64,000 nt of DNA from CAWJAP01 sp963834365. GTDB lineage: Bacteria; Acidobacteriota; Vicinamibacteria; Vicinamibacterales; Vicinamibacteraceae. Shown in pieces: positions 1-9,344 of this stretch. The stretch lies in NCBI GenBank assembly GCA_963834365.1, contig CAWIBS010000036.1:62001-126000 (forward strand). Reading direction: 5' to 3'. The position numbers and the translations under genes were made by a program. The notes below the pieces were generated by a model, which ran no database searches, was not told where the DNA came from, and saw only the letters and a program-made list of their open reading frames with translations. The first letter of the stretch is position 1. Each line of letters opens with the position of its first letter.

Positions 1-1379
1 GGCCTTCGTGTGACTCGTCGCGCGTCGCTACGGCCTCGTCGGCGAGCTCCGCCAGCGTACCGATCCACGTCGAGGCATCCGGGGTCGTCGCGGCAACGAG
101 CAATGCGGCCGGCGTCGATCTCGGCCAGCCGCGCCCGATGAGGCGGGCGGCGAGACGATGCCTCGTCGTGACACCCATCAGCACGACCAGCGTCGCGCTG
201 CGGGGCGCGAGGCCATCCACGACCGGCATCCACGCCGCATCGGCGTGTCCCGAGACGACGACGAACGCCGATGCCAGGCCGCGATGCGTGACCGGAATGC
301 CGGCGAGCGCCGGCGCCGCGACGGCCGAGGAGACGCCGGGCACCACCTCGAACGGAATGCCGGCGTGCGCGAGCGCGACCGCTTCCTCGCCGCCGCGACC
401 GAAGACGAACGGGTCGCCGCACTTCAGGCGAACCACGCGCTTGCCGCGCCGCGCGCCGCGAACGAGCAGCTTGTTGATCGTCTCCTGGCTGACCGAATGC
501 CGGCCGTGCCTCTTGCCCACCGAGATTTTCTGCGCGCGTGGCGCCAGCGCCAGCGCCTCGGGTCGTGTCAGGGCGTCGTAGAGGACGAAGTCGGCGTCGC
601 GCCAGCCGATCGACGGCGCGGCGCGTGAGCAATTCGGGATCGCCCGGACCGGCGCCAACCAGGGCGACCAGCGGGAGCGGGTCAAAGGCCGGGCTGAAGC
701 CCGGCGCCACGCCTGCTTGCTCGCCTGTGCTCAGCCCGCCTTTCCCGGCTTCGCCTGCTTGCTCGCCTGTGCTCGGCTCGCCTCTCCCGGCTTCGCCTGT
801 GGTGCCGGGCTTCAGCCCGGCCTCATAGATTCTGTTCAGCGCGTCCAGCAGTTGCGGACGGCGGGCTTCCATCGGGACGCCCTCACGCTTCCAGCGCGCG
901 CGCTCGGCGTCGTTCACGCTGAGCCAGACCTGCAGCTCGGCGGGCAGCAGCGCATCGATGGCCTCACGCAGCAGTCCCGAGAGCGCCGGCGCCCGCCCGT
1001 CGGTCGAGATCGCTACCGTCACGCCCTCCCGGCGAACCACACCGCCGAGATAGACCGACGCGTTGGCGGGATCGTCCACCGCGTTCACGAACAGGCGCCG
1101 CTCGGCGGCAGCGCTCGCGACCGCGCGATTGACCTCTGGCGGCGCCGCTGCGACCACGTACCACGCGCCATCGAGATCCGATGGCGCGAACGCCCGGCGG
1201 ACGAGCGTGACCGGCTGCGCCTCGATGTCAGCGTGAATCTGCGGAGCGACGACGGTGATTCGAGCGCCGGCTTCGAGCAGACCTGTCAGCTTGGACGACG
1301 CGACAGGGCCGGCTCCGACCACCACCACGGGCTTGCCGGAGAGTTTGAGGAAGGCAGGGAACAGCGCGACACCACTCAC
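1..1379 (-). CDS. cysG: Siroheme synthase CysG: precorrin-2 dehydrogenase/ferrochelatase fused to uroporphyrinogen-III methyltransferase (3' end outside window, one frameshift)
   Basis: This protein makes siroheme, the cofactor of sulfite reductase. The N-terminal part (about residues 1-150) is the NAD-dependent precorrin-2 dehydrogenase/ferrochelatase domain, with the nucleotide-binding stretch VVVVGAGPVASSK. The C-terminal part is a SAM-dependent methyltransferase with LVGAGPGDPELLTRRA, VVRLKCGDPFVFGRGGEE and PGVSS. The start is a GTG that overlaps the cysH stop as GTGA, which indicates translational coupling. The linker (about residues 186-236) holds an in-frame repeat insertion described separately. 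An extra base near 597-604 shifts the frame just after LLTRRAVD; downstream the sequence is well conserved to the window edge, so a consensus error is likely. The gene runs off the left end. Confidence 0.93.
   Translation of the reverse strand, partial: MSGVALFPAFLKLSGKPVVVVGAGPVASSKLTGLLEAGARITVVAPQIHADIEAQPVTLVRRAFAPSDLDGAWYVVAAAPPEVNRAVASAAAERRLFVNAVDDPANASVYLGGVVRREGVTVAISTDGRAPALSGLLREAIDALLPAELQVWLSVNDAERARWKREGVPMEARRPQLLDALNRIYEAGLKPGTTGEAGRGEPSTGEQAGEAGKGGLSTGEQAGVAPGFSPAFDPLPLVALVGAGPGDPELLTRRAVDRLARRRLRPLRRPDTTRGAGAGATRAENLGGQEARPAFGQPGDDQQAARSRRAARQARGSPEVRRPVRLRSRRRGSGRARARRHSVRGGARRLLGRRGAGARRHSGHASRPGIGVRRRLGTRRCGVDAGRGWPRAPQRDAGRADGCHDEASSRRPPHRARLAEIDAGRIARCRDDPGCLDVDRYAGGARRRGRSDARRVTRR
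688..821. repeat. Inverted REP-like pair with a 42-bp tandem repeat inside the cysG coding linker
   Basis: Two copies of the 18-bp palindrome GCCGGGCTTCAGCCCGGC lie at 688-705 (as CTGAAG centre) and 804-821. Between them are two near-identical 42-bp units (GCCTGCTTGCTCGCC...), each encoding 14 residues rich in G, E and A such as GEPSTGEQAGEAG. The whole block keeps the cysG frame open and falls between its two catalytic domains, so it only lengthens the linker. Confidence 0.85.
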
Positions 1380-2152
1380 GTTGCGGCGACCTCCAGGGCG
1401 CCGCTGGTGCGGAGGGCCACGTGCAATCCGCACTCGGTCTTGTTGAGGCCACGCCAGCGGCCCGCGCGATCGGATTCGCCCAGCCTGACGGGCCCGGTGC
1501 AGGGCGCGCAGCCGATGCTGGGATACCCGCGATCATGCAGGGCGTTGTAGGGCACGCCGTAGGCGCGGATGTAGTCCCAGACCTGGCGCTTCGTCCACCG
1601 CACGAGCGGATTGATCTTCACGAGGCCGAAGCGCGCATCCCACTCGACGGCCCTGGCCGTGCTCCGCGTGGATGTCTGATCGCGCCGGATGGCCGAGATC
1701 CACGCGTCGCGGTCCGCGAGCGCCTGGCGCAGCGGAGCGACCTTGCGGAGCTCGCAGCACCGCGACGGCTCGCGCTCCCACAGGGCGTCTCCATGCGCCA
1801 CCGCTTGTGCCGCGACGGACTGGGCCGGCCTCACGCCCTCGATGGTGATGCCGTAGTAGGACTCGAGGTCCTGCCAGAGCTCGTACGTCTCCGGGAACAG
1901 CAGCCCGGTGTCGATGGTGAACAGGTCAATCTCGAGCTCGTGCCGCGCGACCAGGTCGATGAGCACGCAGCCCTCGGCGCCAAAGCCGGTCGCCAGGCGC
2001 AGACGGGGGGCGAAGGTCCGCTCCGCCCAGCGGAGGATGCGCTCGGCACTCCAGGTTTCGGCCTGGGCGGCGACCTCGGCCCACGAGGCGGCGGCCGTGA
2101 GCGCCGACGATTCGGCACGCGAGGAGGTCATGGCGAAGGATGAAGCGCTCAT
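1376..2152 (-). CDS. cysH: Adenylyl-sulfate (APS) reductase, thioredoxin-dependent, 4Fe-4S type
   Basis: CysH reduces activated sulfate (APS) to sulfite in assimilatory sulfur metabolism. The 258-residue protein has the PP-loop adenylyl-binding fold (SxTGFGAEG region near residue 55) and the four cysteines of the iron-sulfur cluster: a CC pair at 132-133 (SRCCELRKV) and CxxC at 215-218 (SIGCAPC). These mark the APS-type bacterial and plant enzyme rather than the cluster-free PAPS enzyme. The catalytic C-terminal Cys is in KTECGLH (Cys241). The ATG at 2152 is chosen because the longer reading frame runs upstream through a terminator hairpin and the (TTG)n part of a leader region. The gene is followed by cysG with a GTGA overlap and preceded by an attenuator-like leader. 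Confidence 0.93.
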   Translation of the reverse strand: MSASSFAMTSSRAESSALTAAASWAEVAAQAETWSAERILRWAERTFAPRLRLATGFGAEGCVLIDLVARHELEIDLFTIDTGLLFPETYELWQDLESYYGITIEGVRPAQSVAAQAVAHGDALWEREPSRCCELRKVAPLRQALADRDAWISAIRRDQTSTRSTARAVEWDARFGLVKINPLVRWTKRQVWDYIRAYGVPYNALHDRGYPSIGCAPCTGPVRLGESDRAGRWRGLNKTECGLHVALRTSGALEVAAT

Positions 2153-2184
2153 AACAAATCCGCTCGCTGACACCAGAAACGACA

Positions 2185-2219
2185 AAAGGCCCGGATGGCT
2201 GTGAGCCATCCGGGCCTTT
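2185..2219 (-). terminator. Attenuator hairpin in the cysH leader
   Basis: A perfect 16-bp stem (arms AAAGGCCCGGATGGCT and AGCCATCCGGGCCTTT) with a 3-base loop is followed on the minus strand by TTTTG. It lies between the leader-peptide stop (2251) and the cysH start (2152), downstream of the presumed promoter. It therefore cannot simply end the upstream glycosyltransferase gene and fits an attenuator of the cysH-cysG operon. Confidence 0.75.
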
Positions 2220-2250
2220 GTCGAGTATCTCTGGGTGCGGCGCCAACAGT

Positions 2251-2358
2251 TCAGGTCAGCTTGCTCCCGTGTGTAGATGTACTCCGGCCTCGGCGGCTCG
2301 CGGTCTGCGCCGCGCAACAACAACAGCAACAACAAAGCGTCTGCTGGTGGCCGGACAT
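2251..2358 (-). CDS. Poly-cysteine leader peptide of the cysH-cysG operon (35 aa)
   Basis: This small ORF encodes MSGHQQTL followed by seven consecutive cysteines and a 20-residue tail ending SKLT, with a TGA stop at 2253-2251. The Cys run is written with TGT and TGC codons and explains the apparent (TTG)n microsatellite on this strand. The ATG lies 7 bases after a possible -10 element (AGGATA), so translation may be leaderless. A segment at 2299-2286 (GAGCCGCCGAGGCC), just after the Cys codons, can pair with the 5' arm of the terminator (GGCCCGGATGGCTC, 2216-2203) as an antiterminator. This is the arrangement expected of attenuation by cysteinyl-tRNA supply. Poly-Cys leaderless leader peptides are known upstream of cysteine genes in mycobacteria. 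Confidence 0.78.
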   Translation of the reverse strand: MSGHQQTLCCCCCCCAAQTASRRGRSTSTHGSKLT

Positions 2359-2363
2359 GTCCG

Positions 2364-2396
2364 ACTATCCTGTCGCCAGGAGGCGGCTGTTGTCAA
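2364..2396 (-). promoter_or_regulatory. Likely promoter of the cysH-cysG leader transcript
   Basis: A consensus -35 TTGACA is at 2396-2391. The -10 region at 2371-2364 reads AGGATAGT; taken as AGGATA it gives a 19-bp spacer and places the start point at or next to the leader-peptide ATG (2358). The exact -10 register is uncertain. CCAGTCGC repeats (2397-2425) lie just upstream. Confidence 0.5.
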
Positions 2397-2449
2397 GGGC
2401 GACTGGGGCGACTGGGCGGGTGGGGGAAGAGCGAGGCGCAACTGCTGGG

Positions 2450-3199
2450 TTAGTGGTGCCGAAACAGGCGGGAGTGAGCAACGCCCATCCTCGCCAGCCG
2501 GAAGGCGACGGCAGTCGCCAGGCACCCGAAGCCGTAGCGCACGCTGCGCACGAAGTTGATGGACGACGCCTCCGCGAAATACCGCGTCGGACAACTGATT
2601 TCCGCGACGGTGCAGCCGAGCCACAGGACCTGCGCGAGCATCTGGTTGTCGAAGACGAAGTCGTCCGAGTTGACATCGAGCGGCAGCCGCTCCAGCAGCT
2701 CCCGCGAGAACGCGCGGTACCCGGTGTGGTACTCCGACAGTTTCGCGCCCATCAAGAGGTTCGAGATCAGGGTGAGCACCCGATTCGCGACGTATTTCCA
2801 CCACGGCATGCCGTTGCGGACGGCGTGCCCGCCGAGAATCCTGGATCCGAGGACACACTGGTAGAGACCGCTGCCGATCATCGACGCCATCGCGGGGATG
2901 AGCTTCGGCGTGTATTGGTAGTCGCCGTGAACCATGATCACGATGTCAGCGCCCGCCGACAGCGCCTCGCGGTAGCAGGTCTTCTGGTTCGCGCCATACC
3001 CCAGATTCCGATCGTGGACGACGGTGTGGACGTGCGCGAAGGATCGCGCGATCTCGACGGTCTGATCGTGACTGGCGTCGTCAACCAGCACGATTCGATC
3101 GACGACCCCCTGGTCCAGGATCTCCTCGTAGGTCATCCGAAGCGTCTTCGCGGCGTTGTACGCCGGGATGACGACCACGACCTTCTTGTCCTTGTACAT
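2450..3199 (-). CDS. Family 2 glycosyltransferase, dolichol-phosphate-mannose synthase-like
   Basis: A GT-A fold glycosyltransferase of about 249 residues that would transfer a sugar from a nucleotide donor, probably to a polyprenyl phosphate. The N-terminus has the typical VVVVIPAYNAAKTL strand, followed by IVLVDDASHDQT and a metal-site region IVMVHGDYQYTP. GSRILGG and YHTGYRAF match the acceptor-side motifs of this family. The hydrophobic TLISNLLMG near residue 145 may be an interfacial segment rather than a membrane anchor. The ATG at 3199 is preferred because it directly precedes the first beta strand; in-frame upstream codons look non-coding. A polytopic membrane protein that could use the lipid-linked sugar is divergent next door. 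Confidence 0.85.
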   Translation of the reverse strand: MYKDKKVVVVIPAYNAAKTLRMTYEEILDQGVVDRIVLVDDASHDQTVEIARSFAHVHTVVHDRNLGYGANQKTCYREALSAGADIVIMVHGDYQYTPKLIPAMASMIGSGLYQCVLGSRILGGHAVRNGMPWWKYVANRVLTLISNLLMGAKLSEYHTGYRAFSRELLERLPLDVNSDDFVFDNQMLAQVLWLGCTVAEISCPTRYFAEASSINFVRSVRYGFGCLATAVAFRLARMGVAHSRLFRHH

Positions 3200-3348
3200 G
3201 GCTGGCGAACAGGATCGGATAGGCTGAAGCGCCATGGCGGCCGCCCGGCGCAGCCACACCAGAGCGCAGTCCGTCTCCTCGACGCGTCGGGCGCACGATC
3301 CGACCGGCGGCGCAGAGGCCGCCACGTGACTGGACGATCGCGGCGACG

Positions 3349-5233
3349 GTGCTCGCGGTCCTCGTCCTGCTCCTGGTGATTGGCGACGACCGGCACGTCG
3401 GGCTGGTGCCCGATGGCCGCCAGATGATCCGTACCGCGGTCGCGATCACCGAGACCGGTGAAATCGGCCAGGCCCGTGGCAGGGACTTTACCCTCGATCG
3501 GCCCGGCGGCGATGCCGTGTCCCGATACGGTCTCGCGATGAGCCTGCTCCAGGTGCCGGCGGCGTGGGTGGCGCCGCACGTGGAGAGTCGCTGGGGGCCG
3601 GGCCGCGCTCAAGCCCTCTTCCTGGTCATCCCGTGGCTGGCCATCGGCGTAGCCTCGGCGGCGGCAGGCTTGATCGCGAGACGTCTGGGGGGCAACCGCG
3701 GCGAGGTCGTTGCGGCCGTGCTGCTGGCGTCGGTGGCTTCGCCGCTCGGCTCGTACCGCATTCCTGGAGTTCAGCGAGCCGGTCCAGGCGGCCGCCCTCT
3801 CGCTGGGGCTGTACTTCGCCCTGTCGGCTGTGCGCGACCAGTCCGTGAGGCGCGGCCTCGCATTCGCCGCCGGCTTCGCGGCCGGATTCGCGGTCCTGGC
3901 CAAGAGCAGCCTCGTGCTCGCCGCTCCCGCCCTGCTGCTCCCGCTCGTCGATCCGCACGCGCTGTCCGCGAGCCGCCGCCGCCTGCTTTGGGCAGCGGCC
4001 GGGTCGGCCGGACCGCTCGCAGTCTGGGCTGCGTTCGAAGTCCTGCGCTTCGGCCAGCTGTTTGGCGGCTATCCGGACGATCGGTTCACGCACCCATGGC
4101 TGGACGGGGTGTGGCGCCTGCTGGTCGGCGTCAACCGGGGCTTGCTGTTCTTCTGGCCTGCGCTGCTGCTCTTCCTGTGGTGCGGGCTGCGCTTTCGCGG
4201 CCGGTGGTTCTCGACGCCCGCGGCGCGGGCCTGGATTGGCGCCGCCACCGTGCTCGGGGCGCAGGTCGCCGTGACCGCCGGGTACTGGGCGTGGCATGGC
4301 ATGGAAGGGTGGGGGCCGCGCTTGATCCTTGCCGGCCTGCCGCTGCTCGCGCCGTTTGCCGCCACTGCCGTGGTCCCTGCTCGACGCTTCATCCTGAGCG
4401 CAGCCGTGACCCTGTGCCTCGCCGCCAACCTGCCGCCGCTCATACAGCACCCGACGCCGGTGGCCACCTACGTCATGAATCTCGCGTGGCCCGAGATTCC
4501 CCAGGACGAGGCGCCGCGTTACCCTTTCTACGCGACGTCGCAGTCGGCGTCCGGCCGGCCGACGGTCGTGCCATTCGACGTCCTCGATGTCGAGCCGGCG
4601 GCCAACCCGTGGCGGCTGTATCTCTGGTTCTGGCGGACGTCATTTTTCGAAGGCGAACCGCTCAGCGCGCGCCTCCTTCAGCCGCCGTGGATCGGCAAGC
4701 GACCCGGGCTCGTTCCCGCGGCCGCGTGGCCACCGGATGTGGCGCGGCAGGTGGCCCCGCCGCCACGGGTCGGATTCCTCGGCCGCAGCCTGACCGGCAC
4801 CGGCGGCCCCTACGCAACGGTCTACCTCGATGCCCTGCTCGACCAGGTCGTCCGGGCAAACCAGCAAGGCCTGATCGCACGGGCACTCGTGCTGTCGGAG
4901 CGGCGACTGGCGCTGCAATCGGACGGCGAAGCGGCCGCGTGGCGCCTCGAAAGCCTGCGCCGCGGCGGCCACGCGACCGAGGCCGAGTCTTTGCTCCGCT
5001 CACTTCCCGAAGCGGTACGCATTCATCCGCTGGTCAACGTCGTGCTGGCGCTGTTCGATCGCGACGGCGGCGAAGAGGCGCGAGCGCGGGCGCTCCTGGC
5101 GTCGGTGGCGGGCAGCCTCCGCGATACGGCGGTGCAGCGGGCACTCACGGCGCCACTGGCCGACTGGCCGTCCGACCTGGATGCGTTGACGCGAGCGGTT
5201 CGTCGCGACGCCATCGTCTCGGTGCCGCGTTGA
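3349..5233 (+). CDS. Polytopic membrane protein, possibly a GT-C-like glycosyltransferase (one frameshift)
   Basis: The product has an N-terminal hydrophobic segment (TVLAVLVLLLVIGDD), a polar loop with DGRQMIRTA and DRPGGDAVSRYG, then at least eight further hydrophobic stretches and a soluble C-terminal part from about residue 390. The frame changes near 3745-3765, where PLGSYR must be joined to TAFLEFSEPVQ. The start is uncertain: the first usable codon is the GTG at 3349, but an ATG at 3234 in another frame could be the original start if there is a second indel. The pattern resembles integral membrane sugar transferases that use polyprenyl-phosphate sugars, which fits the divergent glycosyltransferase, but no catalytic motif is clear enough to assign a function. 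Confidence 0.6.
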
Positions 5234-5252
5234 TTCGGCGCTGTACAAAAAA

Positions 5253-5277
5253 CGGGAGGGCCGCTGTGGCCCTCCCG
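5253..5277 (-). terminator. Rho-independent terminator of the TonB receptor gene
   Basis: The stem CGGGAGGGCC / GGCCCTCCCG (10 bp, 5-base loop) is followed on the minus strand by TTTTTTG. It sits 34 bp after the receptor stop codon (5311) and also lies between the two convergent genes. Confidence 0.85.
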
Positions 5278-5310
5278 CAATGGGGACGACACCCCGAAAG
5301 GTGCTCCGCC

Positions 5311-8298
5311 TCAGAACTGGAACTTCACCGACAGCCGGATCTGACGTGGAGCCTGGAACTGGTCGGGCTGGTTGTACTTCACGTCGAGGATCGTCGGGTT
5401 CGCTGCGATCAGCGCGTCGTAGTTCCAGCCACCCTCGAAGAACTCTTCCGTCGTGAGCGGCAGCGACCCGACGGTCCGGCCGTGGTACCGGCGCGTCACC
5501 GCGTCCGAGTCGAACAGGTTGAGGACCGTGACGCCGACCTGGAAGCTGGTGTTCGCGAACCGGACGTTCTGGTACACCGCCAGGTCGGTCGAGGCCAGGA
5601 CGTCGGTGCGCCCGAGGCTGCCGCGGCCGTTCGGGAAGAACGGGACCGTGACGCCCGTGTTGGCCTCTTCCGAGACCGGAATGCCGCTGGCGATGTACTG
5701 GTTCACCCCAAGGGTCATGTTCCAGTTGAACTCGTAGAGGAACTGAGCCTTGACCTGGTGCGGCCGATCGGTGCCCAGGCGACCGTAGACCAGGTCGCCG
5801 TTGCGATCGAACGTGTTCTCGATGTGATCGAAGAAGCGATTCACGTTCGGCGCCGTGCGCCCGCCAGCTCGACGTTCTCGTCGGAGCTGGCCAGGCCGGA
5901 GTAGTTGCCGTACAGACGGCTGTAGGTGTAGCTGCCCCCCAACGACCAGTTGTTCGAAAAGCGGCGCTGCGCGGTGAGCTCGATGCCCTGGTACTCACGC
6001 TGGGCCGTGGGGAAGTTCGGGACGCCGGGGTCGGCGAGGGTCAGCGAGATGCCCTCTCCCGGGTTCGCGATGTAGAAGACCTCGCCGATGCCCGGAATCA
6101 GGATGCCCACGTCCTCGATCGTCCGCACCAGGTCCTTGCGGACGTACCGGGCGCCGAGCACGAAGTTCCCGCCGAGGTCGTGCTCGACACCGAGCTGGTA
6201 CTCGTCCTCCTCCATGGGCTTCAGGTTGGGATCCACGCCCTCGTCGAGCGCTTCAGCCGCGTTGAACCGGCGATCCACGGCTTCGATCAACGCGCCGGCC
6301 GGGCACCCGGGGCGTTCGGCGATCGTGTTGGTGCCGGTCGCGCAGCTCGACGTCGAGTTCGACGGCCAGTTGGGGGAGTCCCACGTGTAGAAGTAGTCCA
6401 CCCACTTGTCGCCGCCGAACGATCCGCGCGGCAGCTCGTACTTCATCACGTCGTAGTACTTGCCGTACGAGCCATAGAGCTTCCATCGCTGATCGCCGGC
6501 CAGGTCGTAGGTGAAGCCCAGACGGGGCGCCAGCTTGTCGCCAAATCCGAAATCAATCGGCGTCTTGACCCCGCGCGCGCCGAAGTTCGGAATGCGCTCG
6601 TGCTCGGAACGCAGGCCGAGGTTCAGGGTCAACCGCGGTGAAACCCTCCACGTGTCCTGGATGAAGAGGGCGTCGTTGCGGCTGCTCACCGCGCCGAGCG
6701 TCGAGATGTTGAGCAGGCGGAAGTAGCCGAACTGGCCCGTCACCGACCGCCCGGTCGTGGTCAGGTAGGGCCGACCCGCGTAGTAGATGATGCGGTCGGC
6801 GTTGTAGCCGCTCTGCACGTCGTTGGCGATCTTCTCGGTCTGATAGCCGCCCTTGAGGGTGTGCTCGCCCAGCCCCGAGAAATACGCCGTGGCGTCGACG
6901 CCGATGTAGTCGCGGATGTACTCGTCCCGCGCCGTGGCGTCGGTGATCAGGACGTCCGACGTGAAGCCCGCCTGTCCGGCGGAACTCGGCGGCAAGGCCG
7001 CGATGCCGGCCGGCGTGCTCGTCGGTCGAGATGTTGTGGATCAGTCCGGGAAAGTCGACGCCGTGCTCTCCTCGTCGGTCAGGAAGCGACCCAGGCGACC
7101 CGAGAGCACGAACCTGGCGCCCGGCACGTAGTCCACCGACCCGGAGTACGTCCGCCGGTCGCCGTTGGTGCCCCGCAGCCAGTCGTCGTCGGCCGTCAGC
7201 GACGTCCGTCCATCCTGACCGGGGAGCGACCGCTCGGTCTCGTAGGGCGAGAAGTTGGCGCCACCGCGGAAGAGCAGCTTCGAGCCGGCGTTGCCGGTGA
7301 CGTTGCCCGTGCCGTAGTGGACCTGGAAGTCCTGGTCGAAGGTGTTGACGACCCCGTTCGAGAACGTGACGGTACGCTCGGTCGATCGCAGACCGGGCTG
7401 ATAGGAGCCGAAGAACCAGAGCCGATCCTTGAGGATCCGGCCGCCGAGGTAGCCGCCCGGATCGATGCGCATCTCGTCGTCCTTGGGCGGGTCGATGTAC
7501 GTGAAGGTGTTGGCTCGTGAGGCTGTCCCGCAGGAGCGACCGCTCGTCGCCGCCCCAGCTCCGACTCTGGAACTCGGACAGCACGCCGCCGTGCCAGGCG
7601 TTCGATCCGCTCTTGGTGATCACGTTGATGACGCCGCCGGTGGAGCCGCCGAACTCGGCGGCGTAGCCCGCCGACTTGACCTGCACTTCCTCGAGGAAGT
7701 CCGCTCGCAATGGCACCGCGCTGGTGCCCTCTTGCGGGCTCGTCGTGTCGATCCCGTCGATGACGAAGCGGTTCTCGGAGCCCGACGCGCCGTCAATCGA
7801 GATGCCGCCGGCCTGCGACTCGTTCGCCGCGCCAGCGGCCTGTCCCACGACGTCGGTGAAATCCCGACCGCGCGGCAGCAGCTCGATTTTTTCACGCGAG
7901 ATGTTGGTCGCGGTCGCCGAGCTGGTGAGATCGACGCCGACGGCGGCGGCGGAAACCTGAACCGCCTCCGTGACGCCGGACACCGACAACGCGAACTCGA
8001 CGCGCGCCGTCGTGCCGACCGTCAGGTCGACCGTGCTCTCCCTGGTGGTGAACCCGCTCAGGCTCGCGTTGACCTTGTAGACGCCCGACGGCAGCCGCGG
8101 GAAGCGGAACTCGCCCTTCTCGTCCGATACCGCGTTGACGATCCCCGCCGGGCCGGTGGCCTGGACGGTCACGCCGGGAAGCACTGCGCCACTGGTGTCG
8201 TTGACGACCCCGACGATCGCACCGGTCGTTTCCTGGGCAGCCGCCGGAGCTGCCAGCATGAGCAGGCCGACGAGCACTGCCAAAGTACCCTTCCGCAT
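5311..8298 (-). CDS. TonB-dependent outer-membrane receptor with N-terminal carboxypeptidase-like domain (two frameshifts and one stop)
   Basis: A large outer-membrane receptor of about 990 residues. It begins with a signal peptide (MRKGTLAVLVGLLMLAAPAAAQ). Next comes a carboxypeptidase regulatory-like beta-sandwich (TGAIVGVVNDTSGAVLPGVTV), a plug domain (GISIDGASGSENRFVIDGID, EVQVKSAGYAAEFGG) and a beta barrel ending in the outer-membrane signature KFQF. An AGGAGG ribosome site precedes the ATG. The frame breaks near 7515 (SLT to NTFTYIDPPKDDE) and near 5860 (ELAG to RTAPNVNRFF), and an in-frame TGA sits at 7041-7043. Since the barrel sequence is conserved throughout, these are probably consensus errors. 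Such receptors usually import complex carbohydrates or peptides; the substrate is unknown here. Confidence 0.9.
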
Positions 8299-8607
8299 TT
8301 AGAACATCCTCCTGAAGATCACATGCGCGGCGAGCGCCACGTTTTGCTCGACCTCAGCCAGTGCCGAGGCCTCCCGTTGGCCGTGATGAATCGGTCGTGG
8401 TCAGGGACGAATAGTCCTGACACCGGGACTTGCATCGAGGTAGCAGGTTTCATACCACTCAGACAGCGGGGAAAGTGCCCGGATTTGGCCAAGCTAGCGC
8501 GTATAGGATTTTGGTGAACCAAGTATTTGGATTGCTAATGATCCAAAAACTTGCATTCTGCCCGGCACGTCGAGCAGACGCCGCCTGGAGCGGCTACTTC
8601 CGGGAGG
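8299..8607 (-). promoter_or_regulatory. AT-richer upstream region of the TonB receptor with clustered TTGG...CCAA dyads
   Basis: No gene is visible here. Three dyads share TTGG/CCAA half sites: TTGGCCAA at 8485-8492, TTGGTGAACCAA at 8511-8522, and TTTGGAT (8526-8532) with ATCCAAA (8541-8547). A TATACG hexamer on the minus strand (near 8500-8505) could be the -10 of the receptor gene, which would place the dyads around its promoter. A further inverted repeat GTCAGG...CCTGAC is at 8400-8421. An operator role is inference. Confidence 0.4.
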
Positions 8608-9332
8608 TCAGGACGTGAGGGCGTAGGCGACGATGTTGACGGCGAACTTCGTATTGTCGTCGCGCTGGAAGCGCTTGTTCCGCCAGTCGTAGTCCCACTC
8701 GCAGCCGTAGTCCTTGTTGCTGTAGAGAACCCCGAGTCGTCCGTCCACCTCCACGCCGCGCAGATAGGCGTGGACGAGGTCGTCGCCCCAGCCATTGAGC
8801 TCGTGCGACGTCTGGGGCGGACCGTCCGGGAAGGGAAAGACGGTGTGGTAGAGCGGATGCGACCGGGGTAGACGGGGCGCGCTGCCGCGGGCCCCGAAGA
8901 TCACGGCCAGCTCGCGTTCGAAGCTCGTGGCATACAGCCCCGCGATGTCGTGGTTGCAGTCGTCCGAAAACAGCAGGCCGCCCTGCTCGATGTGCTGCCG
9001 GAGCCGTTCGCGCTCCTTCTGTGAGAAGCGCACCAGCTTGTGACCCGTCATGAAGAGGAATGGGAACGCCGCGAGCTCGTCCGAGTCGGCCGTGACGACG
9101 ACCTCCTCGCGGAACACCGGGATGTTCGTGTACTCGACAACGGAGTTGAGCACGTTGGCGGCAACCTTCGGGTTGAAGTCCCAGTCGCCGGACGTGTAGC
9201 GCAGGCGCGCGAAGACGAACTCGGACGGCCGCGGCCGTCCGGACGCCGCTGAAGCGCGGCCGACGCCTCGTCCGGCCGGAGACCCGACAACGTCGCCGCG
9301 CCTAGCGTTCCGAGAAATGCCCGTCGATCCAT
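8608..9332 (-). CDS. DUF4159 domain protein with Tat signal (one frameshift)
   Basis: The N-terminus MDRRAFLGTLGAATLSGL is a twin-arginine signal. The frame then shifts near 9225-9240 and continues as PSEFVFARLRYTSGDWDFNP, FMTGHKLVRFSQKER, LLFSDDCNHDIAG and CEWDYDWRNKRFQRDDNTKF, which are characteristic of DUF4159. The domain resembles the glutamine-amidotransferase-like part of cell-envelope proteins often encoded near MoxR/BatA genes; no enzymatic activity is established. The C-terminus is intact. The protein should be periplasmic or membrane-associated after Tat export. Confidence 0.8.
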
Positions 9333-9344
9333 GCGTCCTGTCCT

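Noticed and set aside
2185..2219. Hairpin as ordinary terminator of the glycosyltransferase gene
   Set aside because: The hairpin is 230 bp beyond that gene and downstream of the likely cysH promoter and leader peptide, so it would act on the cysH transcript.
2153..2335. N-terminal extension of CysH starting at a TTG in the (TTG)n run
   Set aside because: The extension passes through the terminator hairpin and overlaps the Cys leader peptide in another frame. It starts with an implausible run of leucines, and no CysH has such a leader.
2220..2360. SAM or SAH riboswitch in the cysH leader
   Set aside because: None of the conserved cores of these riboswitches could be recognised, and the Cys-codon leader explains the terminator.
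5234..5904. Extension of the plus-strand membrane protein beyond 5233
   Set aside because: This part of the frame is antisense to the TonB receptor. The correct frame of the membrane protein stops at 5233.
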